Shown: positions 1-8,391 of the stretch, piece by piece
How the letters are laid out: each line of letters starts with the position of its first letter
Position numbering within the stretch: the stretch's first letter is position 1
Source of the DNA: Bacteroidota bacterium
GTDB taxonomy: Bacteria; Bacteroidota; Ignavibacteria; Ignavibacteriales; Melioribacteraceae
Length of the DNA stretch: 64,000 nucleotides
Assembly (NCBI GenBank): GCA_018829205.1
Contig: JAHJUE010000010.1
Span: 1-64,000 of the forward strand
Direction of reading: 5' to 3'
Position numbers and translations under genes: made by a program
Notes under the pieces: generated by a model
Told to the model about the DNA's origin: nothing
Databases searched by the model: none
What the model saw: the letters and a program-made list of their open reading frames with translations, nothing else

Positions 1-404
1 CGCAGTTCTTTTTCAATTTCGGCGGTGTTAGGATTATTGGCAAAAAGCGTTCCTCTTGACGGAAAGAAAAATCCGTTTTCATCTACGAGTGATGGAACGG
101 CATCCTTACCTGCAACCGGACCCCATCTGTAATTTTTCCACTCCGCATTTAATGTTAAATGAATTCCTGCCGTAACGTGCGGCTGATTTTTAAGAATTTC
201 GACGGCTTCCAGATACCAGGGACAAACAAACATAACCGAAGCCGAAAAAGGAATTCCGGTGGCGGTCATTTCCTGGGCGGCTAAATTAACAGCATGCGAC
301 ATTCCGATATCGTCGCAGCGTATAATTAAATTCTTTCCGCTTTGGGCCGCGAGAACGCCGGTAAAAAATAAAACAGCTAAAATGAAAGTTTTCATTCTAA
401 TCAT
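1..404 (-). CDS. YdjC/ChbG-type carbohydrate deacetylase, truncated by the window edge
   Basis: The N-terminal 134 residues are visible and the C-terminus lies beyond base 1. A hydrophobic signal peptide (residues about 1-20, ending near LAAQ) is followed by LIIRCDDIGMSHAVN, which carries the Asp-Asp metal-binding motif of the YdjC/ChbG family, and by GIHLTLN, which holds a conserved metal-ligand His. Family members hydrolyse N-acetyl groups from chitooligosaccharides or related sugars. The signal peptide suggests a periplasmic or secreted version, whereas classical ChbG is cytoplasmic. Two in-frame ATG codons (404 and 395) are possible; 404 has a GGAA-like ribosome site in front. The family call is firm, the substrate is not known. 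Confidence 0.8.
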   Translation of the reverse strand, partial: MIRMKTFILAVLFFTGVLAAQSGKNLIIRCDDIGMSHAVNLAAQEMTATGIPFSASVMFVCPWYLEAVEILKNQPHVTAGIHLTLNAEWKNYRWGPVAGKDAVPSLVDENGFFFPSRGTLFANNPNTAEIEKEL

Positions 405-617
405 TTTTATTCCAGATTTTTTATAGTGCTGATGTAAATATTGCTAAAGAATATTTTGAATGCAAATTATTGCTTCTGCGGTGGGACCTAAATGGCAAAA
501 ATGAAAAACGGATTTCCAATCAATTATTAGAAAAAAAATAAATCGAATAACGGAGTTTTCGCCGACGGAAATCTACCGTTCAATAAACTTTAGGCTTATC
601 TCTTTTCAGCAGAATTA

Positions 618-926
618 TTAAATAAATGCGTCCGGGTAATAAAACGCGTTTACCTTCTTCTCATCCTCGAGCGTGCCGTTGCATTTTGAGCATTTATTAA
701 TATCGAAAATTATCGGCTCTTCACTCGGTTCGGCTTCAATAAAATTTACAATTGACTGGCAGTTATTGCATTGCACCATATGATGAGTATGAATTTTCTC
801 GCGGCAATTGGGACATAAAAACCCGGATTCGCCAATTATTTCCCGCGGATTAAAAAGAAAAAAAGAATTACATTTTGAATTATTACAACGAGCAATTCTG
901 TTAGAATCGGTAGATTGTATTTTAAT
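618..926 (-). CDS. small zinc-ribbon protein lacking an ATG/GTG/TTG start
   Basis: The reading frame is open from a stop at 942-944 down to the stop at 618-620. It encodes four cysteine pairs (CNNSKC, CPNC, CNNC, CSKC), enough for two zinc-binding sites, and ends in FYYPDAFI. The protein-like composition and paired cysteines make it very likely a real gene. No ATG, GTG or TTG precedes the first cysteine pair. A strong ribosome site, GGGAGG (plus-strand 932-937), lies five bases before an ATT codon at 924-926, so an ATT start (102 residues) is proposed. A later ATG (in HHM) would discard two cysteine pairs. Function unknown; a zinc-ribbon adaptor or nucleic-acid-binding protein is possible. 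A sequencing error near the start is the main alternative. Confidence 0.55.
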   Translation of the reverse strand: MKIQSTDSNRIARCNNSKCNSFFLFNPREIIGESGFLCPNCREKIHTHHMVQCNNCQSIVNFIEAEPSEEPIIFDINKCSKCNGTLEDEKKVNAFYYPDAFI

Positions 927-1054
927 AACGGCCTCCCAGCGTTAAAATTTACACGTCTGAAAATAAGATTATCCGTTTAACAAAGAAATGCAAAAAATAG
1001 TACTCTTTTTTTGATACATGCTTGATTAAAAAAACTTTATAAGTTAGAATTGTT

Positions 1055-1082
1055 TTGAAAATAGTTGAAAAATATATATAAT
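1055..1082 (+). promoter_or_regulatory. sigma-70-like promoter of the phosphohexomutase gene
   Basis: TTGAAA (1055-1060) and TATAAT (1077-1082) are separated by 16 bases, 35 bases before the phosphohexomutase ATG. The -10 box is perfect against the general bacterial consensus. The same 16-base spacing recurs before gltB and the PII gene. Confidence 0.55.
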
Positions 1083-1117
1083 TCAATTACATAAATACGC
1101 ATACAGAGGAGAAACGA

Positions 1118-2464
1118 ATGAATAAAATTCCGAGCTTTAAAGCTTATGATATTAGAGGCAAGGTACCTTCAGAATTAAACGCCGACCTGGCATATAAAAT
1201 AGGCAGATCCATTGTAACATACTTAAAGGCTAAAAAAGTAGTTATAGGAAGAGACGTTAGAAAATCATCCCCCGAATTATCCGCGGCGTTAACAAAAGGT
1301 TTAAATGACGCCGGATGCGATGTAATTGATTTGGGTTTATGCGGAACGGAAATGATTTATTTCGGAACTCCTTATTTTGACGCCGACGCGGGTGTAATGA
1401 TTACCGCAAGCCACAATCCTCCGGAATATAACGGGCTTAAATTCGTAAAAAAAGGCTCCGTGCCTATGGGTTATGATTCCGGTTTAAATGAAATTGAAAA
1501 TATGATTATGAATGTAGGGCTGGGAGACGTTTCGGAAATAAAAGGAAAAATTACCAATGTTGATCTGATGGAAGAATTTATAAAAAGTCTTTCAAAATTT
1601 TATGACGCGGAAAACATAAAACCCTATAAAGTTGTAGTTAACGCTGGGAACGGATGTGTAGGGCCGGCGCTTGACGCGATTGAACCTAAACTTCCGATTC
1701 AAATGATAAAATTATTTAACGAACCTGATTCGGATTTCCCTAACGGAGTTCCTAATCCACTTCTTCCTGAAAAAAGAAAACCGACAATTGACGCTATAAT
1801 TGAAAATAAGGCCGATCTTGGAGTAGCATGGGACGGCGATTATGACAGGTGTTTCTTCTTTGATGAAAAAGGAAATTTTATTGAAGGATATTATATTGTC
1901 GGTCTTTTGGCTAAATCTATTCTTAAAAAAAATCCGGGTCAAAAAATTGTTCATGATCCAAGATTAATTTGGAATACAATAGACATTGTAGCGCAAAACG
2001 GCGGTGAAGCGGTTCAGTCGGTAAGCGGACACGCGTTTATAAAACAGAAGATGAGAGAAGTTAATTCTATATACGGCGGCGAAATGTCCGCTCATCATTA
2101 TTTCAGAGATAATTATTATTCTGACAGCGGAATGATTCCGTTCTTATTAATTCTTGAATTAATGTCGCTTGAAAATAAACCTTTCAGCGAATTAGTAAAT
2201 GAAATGATATCTAATTATCCTTGTTCCGGGGAAATAAATACAACGCTTGAGAATCCCTTAGCAAAGGTTGAAGAAATAAAAGCAAAATACAATGACGGAA
2301 AAACAGATTATACCGACGGTGTAAGCGTTGAATATGACAACTGGCGTTTTAATGTGCGGATTAGCAATACCGAACCGCTGATAAGATTAAATGTTGAAAC
2401 CAAGAACGATTATAAATTAATGCAGGAAAAAACCGAAGAATTATTGAATTTAATTAGAAATTAA
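1118..2464 (+). CDS. phosphomannomutase/phosphoglucomutase (alpha-D-phosphohexomutase)
   Basis: Interconverts hexose 6- and 1-phosphates for polysaccharide and nucleotide-sugar synthesis in the cytoplasm. At 448 residues it has the normal family length. All four domain signatures are visible: the catalytic phosphoserine loop TASHNP with Ser98, the Mg2+ loop DGDYDR at 239-244, the sugar-specificity loop GEMSAH at 321-326, and the phosphate-binding loop RISNTEP near 414-420. GEMS is typical of the dual-specificity PMM/PGM (ManB/AlgC) subgroup. A clear ribosome site (GAGGAG) sits just before the ATG, and a promoter-like pair lies upstream. Mannose versus glucose preference cannot be decided from sequence alone. 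Confidence 0.93.
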   Translation: MNKIPSFKAYDIRGKVPSELNADLAYKIGRSIVTYLKAKKVVIGRDVRKSSPELSAALTKGLNDAGCDVIDLGLCGTEMIYFGTPYFDADAGVMITASHNPPEYNGLKFVKKGSVPMGYDSGLNEIENMIMNVGLGDVSEIKGKITNVDLMEEFIKSLSKFYDAENIKPYKVVVNAGNGCVGPALDAIEPKLPIQMIKLFNEPDSDFPNGVPNPLLPEKRKPTIDAIIENKADLGVAWDGDYDRCFFFDEKGNFIEGYYIVGLLAKSILKKNPGQKIVHDPRLIWNTIDIVAQNGGEAVQSVSGHAFIKQKMREVNSIYGGEMSAHHYFRDNYYSDSGMIPFLLILELMSLENKPFSELVNEMISNYPCSGEINTTLENPLAKVEEIKAKYNDGKTDYTDGVSVEYDNWRFNVRISNTEPLIRLNVETKNDYKLMQEKTEELLNLIRN

Positions 2465-2557
2465 TTGTTATTTCTCAGTATATTCGGTTTAATTATTATT
2501 GAACTACGGATTTGATACTCCGTCTAATGAAGAAATTTTAGAAAAGGAGATATAAAA

Positions 2558-2776
2558 ATGGCAGACGAAAAAGAAAGAGCAATTGATGTTGACAGACTGC
2601 TTAAAAACAAATTAAAAGCTGTTAGCCCTGCGGCTCTGGAAAACGCTATCGGTAAGGTTGTAAGTGAGTTGGTTGGTGAAGATTATAAGTGCACAATCGG
2701 CGAAATTAAATATACAATGTTCAGCGGAGCCGATTTTCATGTAAAAGTTGAAATGACTTATAATCCGGAAGAATAG
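2558..2776 (+). CDS. small conserved-looking acidic protein, unknown function
   Basis: A 72-residue soluble protein with no signal peptide or membrane segment. It has a charged N-terminus (MADEKERAIDVDRLL), a predicted helix, and a C-terminal part (TIGEIKYTMFSGADFHVKVEM) that looks like alternating beta strands. The ribosome site AAAGGAG is strong and well spaced, and a perfect 13-bp terminator hairpin follows directly, so this is an expressed gene. It lies 93 bases after the phosphohexomutase gene and may be co-transcribed with it. I do not recognise the family. Confidence 0.7.
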   Translation: MADEKERAIDVDRLLKNKLKAVSPAALENAIGKVVSELVGEDYKCTIGEIKYTMFSGADFHVKVEMTYNPEE

Positions 2777-2800
2777 CTTTAATTATTTTCAGATGAAATA

Positions 2801-2830
2801 AAAGCAGGAATAAATAATTATTCCTGCTTT
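2801..2830 (+). terminator. rho-independent terminator after the small protein gene
   Basis: Perfect 13-bp inverted repeat (2801-2813 with 2818-2830) around a 4-base ATAA loop, followed by TATTTTAAAT. The stem starts with AAA and ends with TTT, so it could also act on the other strand, although no minus-strand gene ends there. Confidence 0.8.
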
Positions 2831-2893
2831 TATTTTAAATACATAATATTATTATAGATAATCTATTACAGTAAACTAATAAACTAAATTTTT

Positions 2894-3820
2894 ATGGAAA
2901 TCTTTCTCAATATATTAATTATTACCGGTAGTATAATATTTTTATGGGGCGGCGCCGTTTGGGTTGTTGAATCCGCTTCTTTAATAGCTAAAAAACTTGG
3001 ACTCTCAGAACTTGTAATCGGTTTAACGGTAGTAGCTATAGCGACTTCATCGCCGGAGTTTGCGGTGTCAATTACCGCGGCGTTAAAGGGTCAATCGTCA
3101 ATTTCCGTCGGCAACGTAATCGGATCGAACATTTTTAACCTGGGAATCATTTTAGGCATAGTTGCCATTTTTAAGTCCGTTGATACAAACCGTCAAATAA
3201 TTTACCGCGACGGATTTTTATTATTTGCCGCGACAATATTGTTATTGGTATTTTTTAGTGATTTCAGGTTAAGTTTTACCGAAGGTGCTCTTCTGTTTGC
3301 CACATTAATAGTCTATATCGTAACCTTGATAAAACAGAAACAAAAAATTGATGACGAGATTCCCGAAGGGGAATTCAAATGGTATGACATTCCTAAACTC
3401 GCGGCCGGTGTCGCATTTATTATTTTTGCCGCCGATTATCTTGTATTCGGCGCGTCAAACATCGCGCGTATGTTCGGCGTTTCCGATTGGATGATTGGAA
3501 TCACAATTGTCGCCGCCGGAACTTCGGTGCCCGAACTAGCTACTTCAATGGTAGCTCTGGCAAAAGGCCGGCACGGGATTTCAATCGGTAATTTAATCGG
3601 CAGCGATTTGTTTAATGTATTCGGTGTGCTTGGTGTTGCCGCTATGCTGCGCCCGCTTTCTATTATGCAGAATGAATATACAAGCATAATTCTAATGCTT
3701 GTTAATGTATTAATTATACTCTTTTTTATGCGCACCGGCTGGCAGATAAAACGTCATGAGGCGGTTATATTAATCCTAATCGCATTTTTAAGATGGTTCT
3801 GGGATTTATTTAATTATTAA
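2894..3820 (+). CDS. calcium/sodium antiporter (CaCA family, YrbG-like)
   Basis: An inner-membrane cation exchanger of 308 residues with about ten hydrophobic segments. The two inverted alpha repeats that define the family are clear: ATSSPEFAVSITAALKGQ followed by GNVIGSNIFNLG in the first half, and AAGTSVPELATSMVALAKG followed by GNLIGSDLFNVFG in the second. The acidic Glu in each xSPE/SVPE motif is the expected ion ligand. A hydrophilic loop (KQKQKIDDEIPEGEF) links the halves. The ribosome site is weak. Its 3' end overlaps the convergent aminotransferase gene by 15 bases. Which ions it exchanges physiologically is not shown by sequence. Confidence 0.9.
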   Translation: MEIFLNILIITGSIIFLWGGAVWVVESASLIAKKLGLSELVIGLTVVAIATSSPEFAVSITAALKGQSSISVGNVIGSNIFNLGIILGIVAIFKSVDTNRQIIYRDGFLLFAATILLLVFFSDFRLSFTEGALLFATLIVYIVTLIKQKQKIDDEIPEGEFKWYDIPKLAAGVAFIIFAADYLVFGASNIARMFGVSDWMIGITIVAAGTSVPELATSMVALAKGRHGISIGNLIGSDLFNVFGVLGVAAMLRPLSIMQNEYTSIILMLVNVLIILFFMRTGWQIKRHEAVILILIAFLRWFWDLFNY

Positions 3821-4933
3821 TTCTTCTACAACCAAATCTATTTCTTCCTTTGTATTATAATAATGAGGGGAAAACCTAATCATGCCTTCGCGCAAGGAGC
3901 ATGAAATATTTTTCTTTTCCAGATTTAGAAAAATTCTTTTTGAGTTTTCGGTTTCTATTGTAACTATACCAGCCAAATTACCGGCAGACACATTATTTAA
4001 TAATGGTTTTAATCCGGCTTCGTTTAATTTATCAATAAAATATTTTGTGTTGGACAAAACATGACTCTCAACATTATTCATCCCAAACTCTTTAAATAAA
4101 TTTAACGACTCGTCAAAAGCTGTAATGCCAATCATATTTAATGTTCCGTTCTGATACCTTTCGGCATCTTCACGCAGAGTTAAATTATAATCAAGTAAAT
4201 TCCACGGATCAACTACCGAAGTCCAGCCTACATTCTTTTGATGTACTAAATCCTGCAGTTTTTTAGATATTACAAAATAGCTTGCGCCCTGCAGTCCCAT
4301 AAACCATTTATGAGAACCGCCCGTGAATAAATCGATATTACTTTCTTCAACATCAACATTTACTACTCCGCCCCCTTGAATTCCGTCTACAAAAAATAAG
4401 ATTTCTTTTTGTCTGCATATATCGCCTAATTTTTTTATGTCAATTCTGTACCCGGTTAAAAACTGAACCAGACTTACCGCAATTAATTTTGTTTTGGGAG
4501 AAATCAATTTTTCATAATCATCGGCATTTACAATTCCGTTTTGCGATTTAACAAAATCAATTTTAACGCCTAACGGTTTGAGATTTAGAAAAGGATAAAC
4601 ATTTGAAGGGAATTCCAGGTCGTTAAGTATTATCCTGTCGCCTGAGTGCCATTTAATACCTTGTACAATTCCGCTTATTGCGTTGGAAACATTATCAGCC
4701 CATGCGATTCTATCGGGGGAAGTTGAAAACATTTCGCTTAATTTATTCTTAGCGTTTTGAGAGGCGTTTAAAGATTTTTCGAAGTTTAAAATCATTTTAT
4801 GATTTCTTTCTTCGATATATTCAAACAATCTCTCTTTAACCCGGTTTGAAACCGGACCGTTTGAGGCGTGGTTAAAATAAACCTTATTTTCATTGATATG
4901 CGGAAACTGCGACCTTACGTCCGATAAGTTCAT
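3806..4933 (-). CDS. class V aminotransferase family PLP enzyme (cysteine desulfurase / isopenicillin-N epimerase-like)
   Basis: A 375-residue fold-type I PLP enzyme. The PLP-binding lysine is Lys209 in GGSHKW, and Asp183 in VDGIQG should contact the pyridine nitrogen. The N-terminal FNHASNGPVS matches the substrate-entry loop of the class V family. It lacks an obvious catalytic Cys loop of NifS/IscS type, so it is closer to the epimerase / selenocysteine-lyase-like branch, and its reaction is uncertain. It stands alone, converging on the cation antiporter (15-base overlap) and divergent from a small ORF, so context gives no pathway clue. Confidence 0.82.
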   Translation of the reverse strand: MNLSDVRSQFPHINENKVYFNHASNGPVSNRVKERLFEYIEERNHKMILNFEKSLNASQNAKNKLSEMFSTSPDRIAWADNVSNAISGIVQGIKWHSGDRIILNDLEFPSNVYPFLNLKPLGVKIDFVKSQNGIVNADDYEKLISPKTKLIAVSLVQFLTGYRIDIKKLGDICRQKEILFFVDGIQGGGVVNVDVEESNIDLFTGGSHKWFMGLQGASYFVISKKLQDLVHQKNVGWTSVVDPWNLLDYNLTLREDAERYQNGTLNMIGITAFDESLNLFKEFGMNNVESHVLSNTKYFIDKLNEAGLKPLLNNVSAGNLAGIVTIETENSKRIFLNLEKKNISCSLREGMIRFSPHYYNTKEEIDLVVEELIIK

Positions 4934-5039
4934 TTGATTATTTCCCCCGATTTAATAATTATTTTTAATTTTGCCGCTTAAAATCTATAAAAACTTTTAC
5001 TTTTTTTTCGATAATAAATTGTAATAAGGAATAAATAAA

Positions 5040-5198
5040 ATGAAAACTTTTATAGAATTAGCCAAAAATTTTTACGGAGTTCAAATCCCATTCTTCAAAA
5101 GAAAAGGTTTTTTTAATACCGTTATGGAATATTTAGAAAAAAGATATTCAATAGAAACCGCAATTGGAATGGCGATTGAGAAATTGAATTTAAACTAA
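5040..5198 (+). CDS. small ORF (52 residues), unknown
   Basis: Begins MKTFIELAKNFYGVQ and ends AIEKLNLN, with a basic central stretch (FFKRKGFF). The ATG is preceded by AAGGAA at a good distance, and a 10-bp terminator hairpin begins at the stop codon, which supports a true short transcript. There is no signal peptide or recognised domain. It is divergent from the aminotransferase gene. The paired ribosome site and terminator are the main evidence. Confidence 0.55.
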   Translation: MKTFIELAKNFYGVQIPFFKRKGFFNTVMEYLEKRYSIETAIGMAIEKLNLN

Positions 5199-5225
5199 AA
5201 ATCCCGGCAGACAAACCGGGATTTT
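5198..5225. terminator. bidirectional terminator between convergent genes
   Basis: A 10-bp perfect stem (AAAATCCCGG at 5198-5207 with CCGGGATTTT at 5216-5225), loop CAGACAAA, flanked by A and T runs. It lies between the small plus-strand ORF and the minus-strand M3 peptidase gene and can serve both. Confidence 0.75.
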
Positions 5226-5256
5226 AGTATTAAATTTATTAGGCTATAAGCCGCAA

Positions 5257-7140
5257 TTATTTCTTTGCCAAAATCTCTTCAATTTGATCCATCACGTCAT
5301 TCATTCTTTTTATTGTAATATCAAAAGCTTCGGAACCCAATGGGTCAATTCCTGCTTTCTTTACTAAATTAACTGGATAATCCGATCCGCCGCCTTTTAA
5401 AATTTTGTAATAATTATCAATTGCAGGCTGTCCTTCAGCTTTTATTTTTTCCGAAATGCCGGTAGCGTATATTAACGATGTAGAATACTGAAATACATAA
5501 TAAGTATAATTTAGAAAATGAGGAATATATGCCCATTCATATTGAATGTAATCATCAACAACACAAGCGCCGTTATCATGCCCGTAATATTTTTTTACAA
5601 TATTGTAATATATGTCGCTTAAAATTTGGCCTGTAAGCGGTTCATTATTTTCAATTTTTTTGTGAATCTCCAGTTCAAATTCCGCAAAAGAGGTCTGGCG
5701 GAATATTGTAGCGCGCAGTAAATCAAGATAACTTCCCAGCAGGAACAATTTTTCTTTTTCGGTTTTCGCGTTTTCAACCATATAATCATTTAGAAAATTT
5801 TCATTAATTGTAGAGGCGATTTCGGCTACAAATGTTGCGTACCCCGCATTAACAAAGGGCTGGTTTGTGTTCGAGAAGTAACTGTGCATTGTATGTCCCA
5901 GTTCATGAGCCAATGTAGATACGGAATTATAATCGTCGGTCCAATTCATAAGAATAACGGGATGAATGTCGTATGCAGCGCCGTGAGAATAAGCTCCGCT
6001 TCTTTTACCGGGAGTAGGATAATAGTCGATCCACCTGTTGTCAAAAGATTTTTTTACCGTATTAACATATTCTTCTCCCAACGGTTTAAATACTTCCAGC
6101 AGAAGATTCTGCCCTTCATCAACAGTATAATTCAGTTCCACATTTTCTACAAGCGGAGCGTACAAATCAAAATAATGAAGCGTATCAACGCCTAACATTT
6201 TTTTCTTTAAATCAAGGAATCTATGCAATGCCGGGAGATTTTTGTTAACCTGAGTTATTAAATTTTCATAAACCGATATCGGTATGTTATTGCCGTCAAG
6301 CGAACTTTCTAATGTTGAATTATACTTTCTAGTTTTAGCGAAAAACCAATCGGTTTTTAATTTACCGGCTAAATTTGCGCCGAACGTATTTTTAAATTTT
6401 TCATAACTTTCGAAATTCGCTTCCATTACGTTTTTTCTGTCTTCGCGGTTTGAAGAGCCGCGCCACCTTGAAAAACCCGCAGCGTCAACCGTTACCTGCT
6501 CGCCGTTTGAAAGTGTAACCGAGCTATTCGGTTTTTCAGCATTATCAAAAATATTATATACCGATGAATTGTTTGACCGAAGCATTCCGGCCGTGGCAAG
6601 CAATGATTCTTCAGCATCTGATAAAGTATGTTCTCTTAAGCGCTGACTGCTTTCAATAAAAAACTTATACTCATTTAATTCGGCTTTTTCATTTATATAT
6701 TTTTCAATAATTTCAGGGTCAATTGCCAAAAGTTCGGGCGTAATGTATGAAGAAGCCTCGGAAAATTGTGTGCCGAGCGAGCTTGTCTGCTGTACTAATT
6801 CCTGGTTTTCGGAAATATTCAGATCTTCATCACCAAGTCTGTATGCATAAACCAAAAGTTTGTAATACTTTTTTCTAAGATCAGTATAATTTGCTAAAGC
6901 GTTATAGAGTGTTTCGGAGCTTTCTCCGAGTTTCCCTTTATACATCTTTAATTTAGGGAGTCCGTCTTCAATTTCTTTGCGGCTTTCCTGCCATTCATAA
7001 TTGCTTTCAAAAAAATCTTTAAGATTCCATTTGTACTTTTCGGGTATGTCGCTTCTTTTCTGGTACTGTTGAGATTTAATTTCAACCGTGATTGATGTCA
7101 TAATAATTACCGTTAAAATAATTATGAAATAATTTTTCAT
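5257..7140 (-). CDS. pepF: secreted oligoendopeptidase F-like M3 zinc metallopeptidase
   Basis: A 627-residue protein with an N-terminal signal peptide (KNYFIIILTVIIMTSITVE), so it is exported, unlike the usual cytoplasmic PepF. The zinc motif is HELGH (His412, Glu413, His416), with the third ligand probably Glu440 in YATFVAEIAST. Both are diagnostic of the M3B oligoendopeptidase F family, which cleaves short peptides (about 7-17 residues). C-terminal YYGHDNGACVVDDYIQYEW is also typical. The ribosome site AAGGAAG is good. It is transcribed alone. Together with the secreted subtilase and OPT transporter at 23.6-28.4 kb it suggests peptide use by this organism. Confidence 0.9.
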   Translation of the reverse strand: MKNYFIIILTVIIMTSITVEIKSQQYQKRSDIPEKYKWNLKDFFESNYEWQESRKEIEDGLPKLKMYKGKLGESSETLYNALANYTDLRKKYYKLLVYAYRLGDEDLNISENQELVQQTSSLGTQFSEASSYITPELLAIDPEIIEKYINEKAELNEYKFFIESSQRLREHTLSDAEESLLATAGMLRSNNSSVYNIFDNAEKPNSSVTLSNGEQVTVDAAGFSRWRGSSNREDRKNVMEANFESYEKFKNTFGANLAGKLKTDWFFAKTRKYNSTLESSLDGNNIPISVYENLITQVNKNLPALHRFLDLKKKMLGVDTLHYFDLYAPLVENVELNYTVDEGQNLLLEVFKPLGEEYVNTVKKSFDNRWIDYYPTPGKRSGAYSHGAAYDIHPVILMNWTDDYNSVSTLAHELGHTMHSYFSNTNQPFVNAGYATFVAEIASTINENFLNDYMVENAKTEKEKLFLLGSYLDLLRATIFRQTSFAEFELEIHKKIENNEPLTGQILSDIYYNIVKKYYGHDNGACVVDDYIQYEWAYIPHFLNYTYYVFQYSTSLIYATGISEKIKAEGQPAIDNYYKILKGGGSDYPVNLVKKAGIDPLGSEAFDITIKRMNDVMDQIEEILAKK

Positions 7141-7662
7141 TACATACTTCCTTCGAATTAATTTTAATTATATACAAATTTAATAAATTTAATCGAATAC
7201 GTGATATGAATAGAAAGAAAAAAGTATAATTTAAAACACAAAACCTTGAGGGTAAATTAACCGTCAAGGTTTTGTAATCGAGGGGGTCCAACAACTATCT
7301 CTTTATCTTACAGGCTATAAGATAAACTTTTCAAAAAAACTTGTATTACTTAGCAAGCATTTGCTGCAGTTTTAACTGCATTTCAATTGACTGTAAATAA
7401 TACATCCTTACTAATATTATAAATGTCTGATACGTTTTTAATGTCATTTTATTATCTAAATCCCACTATTTCTTCTGTTATTATGATATATAATGACCAA
7501 CAACCGTACCAAATCAATAATTCCCTTTTTCGCTCAAAATAGAGATTTTTAATATTTATTTTTATGTGTGACCTGTATCAAATGGAGGGACTGTTTTAAA
7601 ATGAAGCACGGGATAAATTGTCTGATTTTTTCTTATTTATTGGGTGCACAAGAATGGATATT
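7141..7662. other. 522-bp intergenic region with hairpins and no convincing gene
   Basis: The left end holds the M3 peptidase ribosome site. At 7239-7274 lies a terminator-like hairpin (separate entry). A second 9-bp stem, TTTATCTTA (7302-7310) with TAAGATAAA (7318-7326), has no T-run on either side. A 33-codon minus-strand ORF (7346-7447) lacks a ribosome site. The rest is AT-rich sequence without recognisable features; a degraded gene cannot be excluded. Confidence 0.5.
7239..7274 (-). terminator. hairpin terminator downstream of the glycosylase gene
   Basis: An 11-bp stem (7239-7249 with 7264-7274) extended by an inner GGT/ACC pair. Read on the minus strand it is followed by TGTTTTAAATTATAC and then a T-rich stretch. 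It lies about 390 bases after the glycosylase stop codon and just before the M3 peptidase gene, so it may separate the two units. Confidence 0.5.
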
Positions 7663-8334
7663 TTACAAATCATTCAATATTTGAGTGTATTGGAGAATAT
7701 AATCGTTTACATTTTTGAATTTATACTGCATTATATAACGGGGATGATCAAAAACAATTATTTTTTCGAAATAATTTAATTCATTGTTTATTTCTTTCAG
7801 ATATAAATTATTTTTTTTACCGAGACAAATTACAACGTTTTTATCTGCTCCAAAGCTCAGCTGATTTTTAAATGAATTTATAATTTCATCTTTTAAAGAA
7901 TTATAAACTTCTTTACTGTCGTAATAGTTAAAATTTTTTCCATTGTTAATTAGTGCAAGAGGATACAAGGCAGTAAGAAAAAATTTCCCGTAAAACTTCT
8001 CCGGCCCTCCAAAATTATTAATTAATTTATAAATAAACTTAGATGAAAGTTCTGTTTGTTTATTTAAGTTATTTTTTATTCCGCAGTATTTTTCGAGATT
8101 AAATGGATCCGTAAACGCAATTCCCGTTGACCCGCCTCCGAACCTCCCGGGATTAATTCCTACAATAAATATTCTTTGATTCGAATCATTAAAATATTTA
8201 TCATAGAATTTCGCGACGATTTCGCGCCTTTCTTCCGATTCATAAGGATTAATTACGGAAATTCCCGCCGGAAGTTTAACAGGGTTTTTAAGAGATGTGA
8301 AAAAATTTACAGCGCTGCCAGCGAATGTTTTCAT
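7663..8334 (-). CDS. SMUG2-like uracil-DNA glycosylase
   Basis: A 223-residue cytoplasmic DNA-repair enzyme that removes uracil or oxidised pyrimidines from DNA. Motif 1 is GINPGRFGGG (residues 59-68) followed by TGIAFTDP, and motif 2 is DHPRY around His197-Pro198. This combination fits the SMUG2 branch of the UDG superfamily, where Asn61 of GINPG is the catalytic-site residue. There is no Fe-S cysteine set, so it is not a family 4/5 enzyme. No ribosome site is evident before the ATG. It lies downstream of the arginine deiminase gene on the same strand. Confidence 0.85.
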   Translation of the reverse strand: MKTFAGSAVNFFTSLKNPVKLPAGISVINPYESEERREIVAKFYDKYFNDSNQRIFIVGINPGRFGGGSTGIAFTDPFNLEKYCGIKNNLNKQTELSSKFIYKLINNFGGPEKFYGKFFLTALYPLALINNGKNFNYYDSKEVYNSLKDEIINSFKNQLSFGADKNVVICLGKKNNLYLKEINNELNYFEKIIVFDHPRYIMQYKFKNVNDYILQYTQILNDL

Positions 8335-8391
8335 AACAAAAAATATTTAATTTATATTTTATGTTTTGGATGGTTTAATAATTTTCAAACA

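Noticed and set aside
7082-7294. Minus-strand 70-residue ORF across the M3 peptidase start
   Set aside because: Overlaps the real signal-peptide codons in another frame and runs through the terminator hairpin; a shadow.
7346-7447. 33-codon minus-strand ORF (MTLKTYQTF...) in the 7.1-7.7 kb gap
   Set aside because: No ribosome site at a usable distance, very short, no recognisable family; kept only as part of the gap description.
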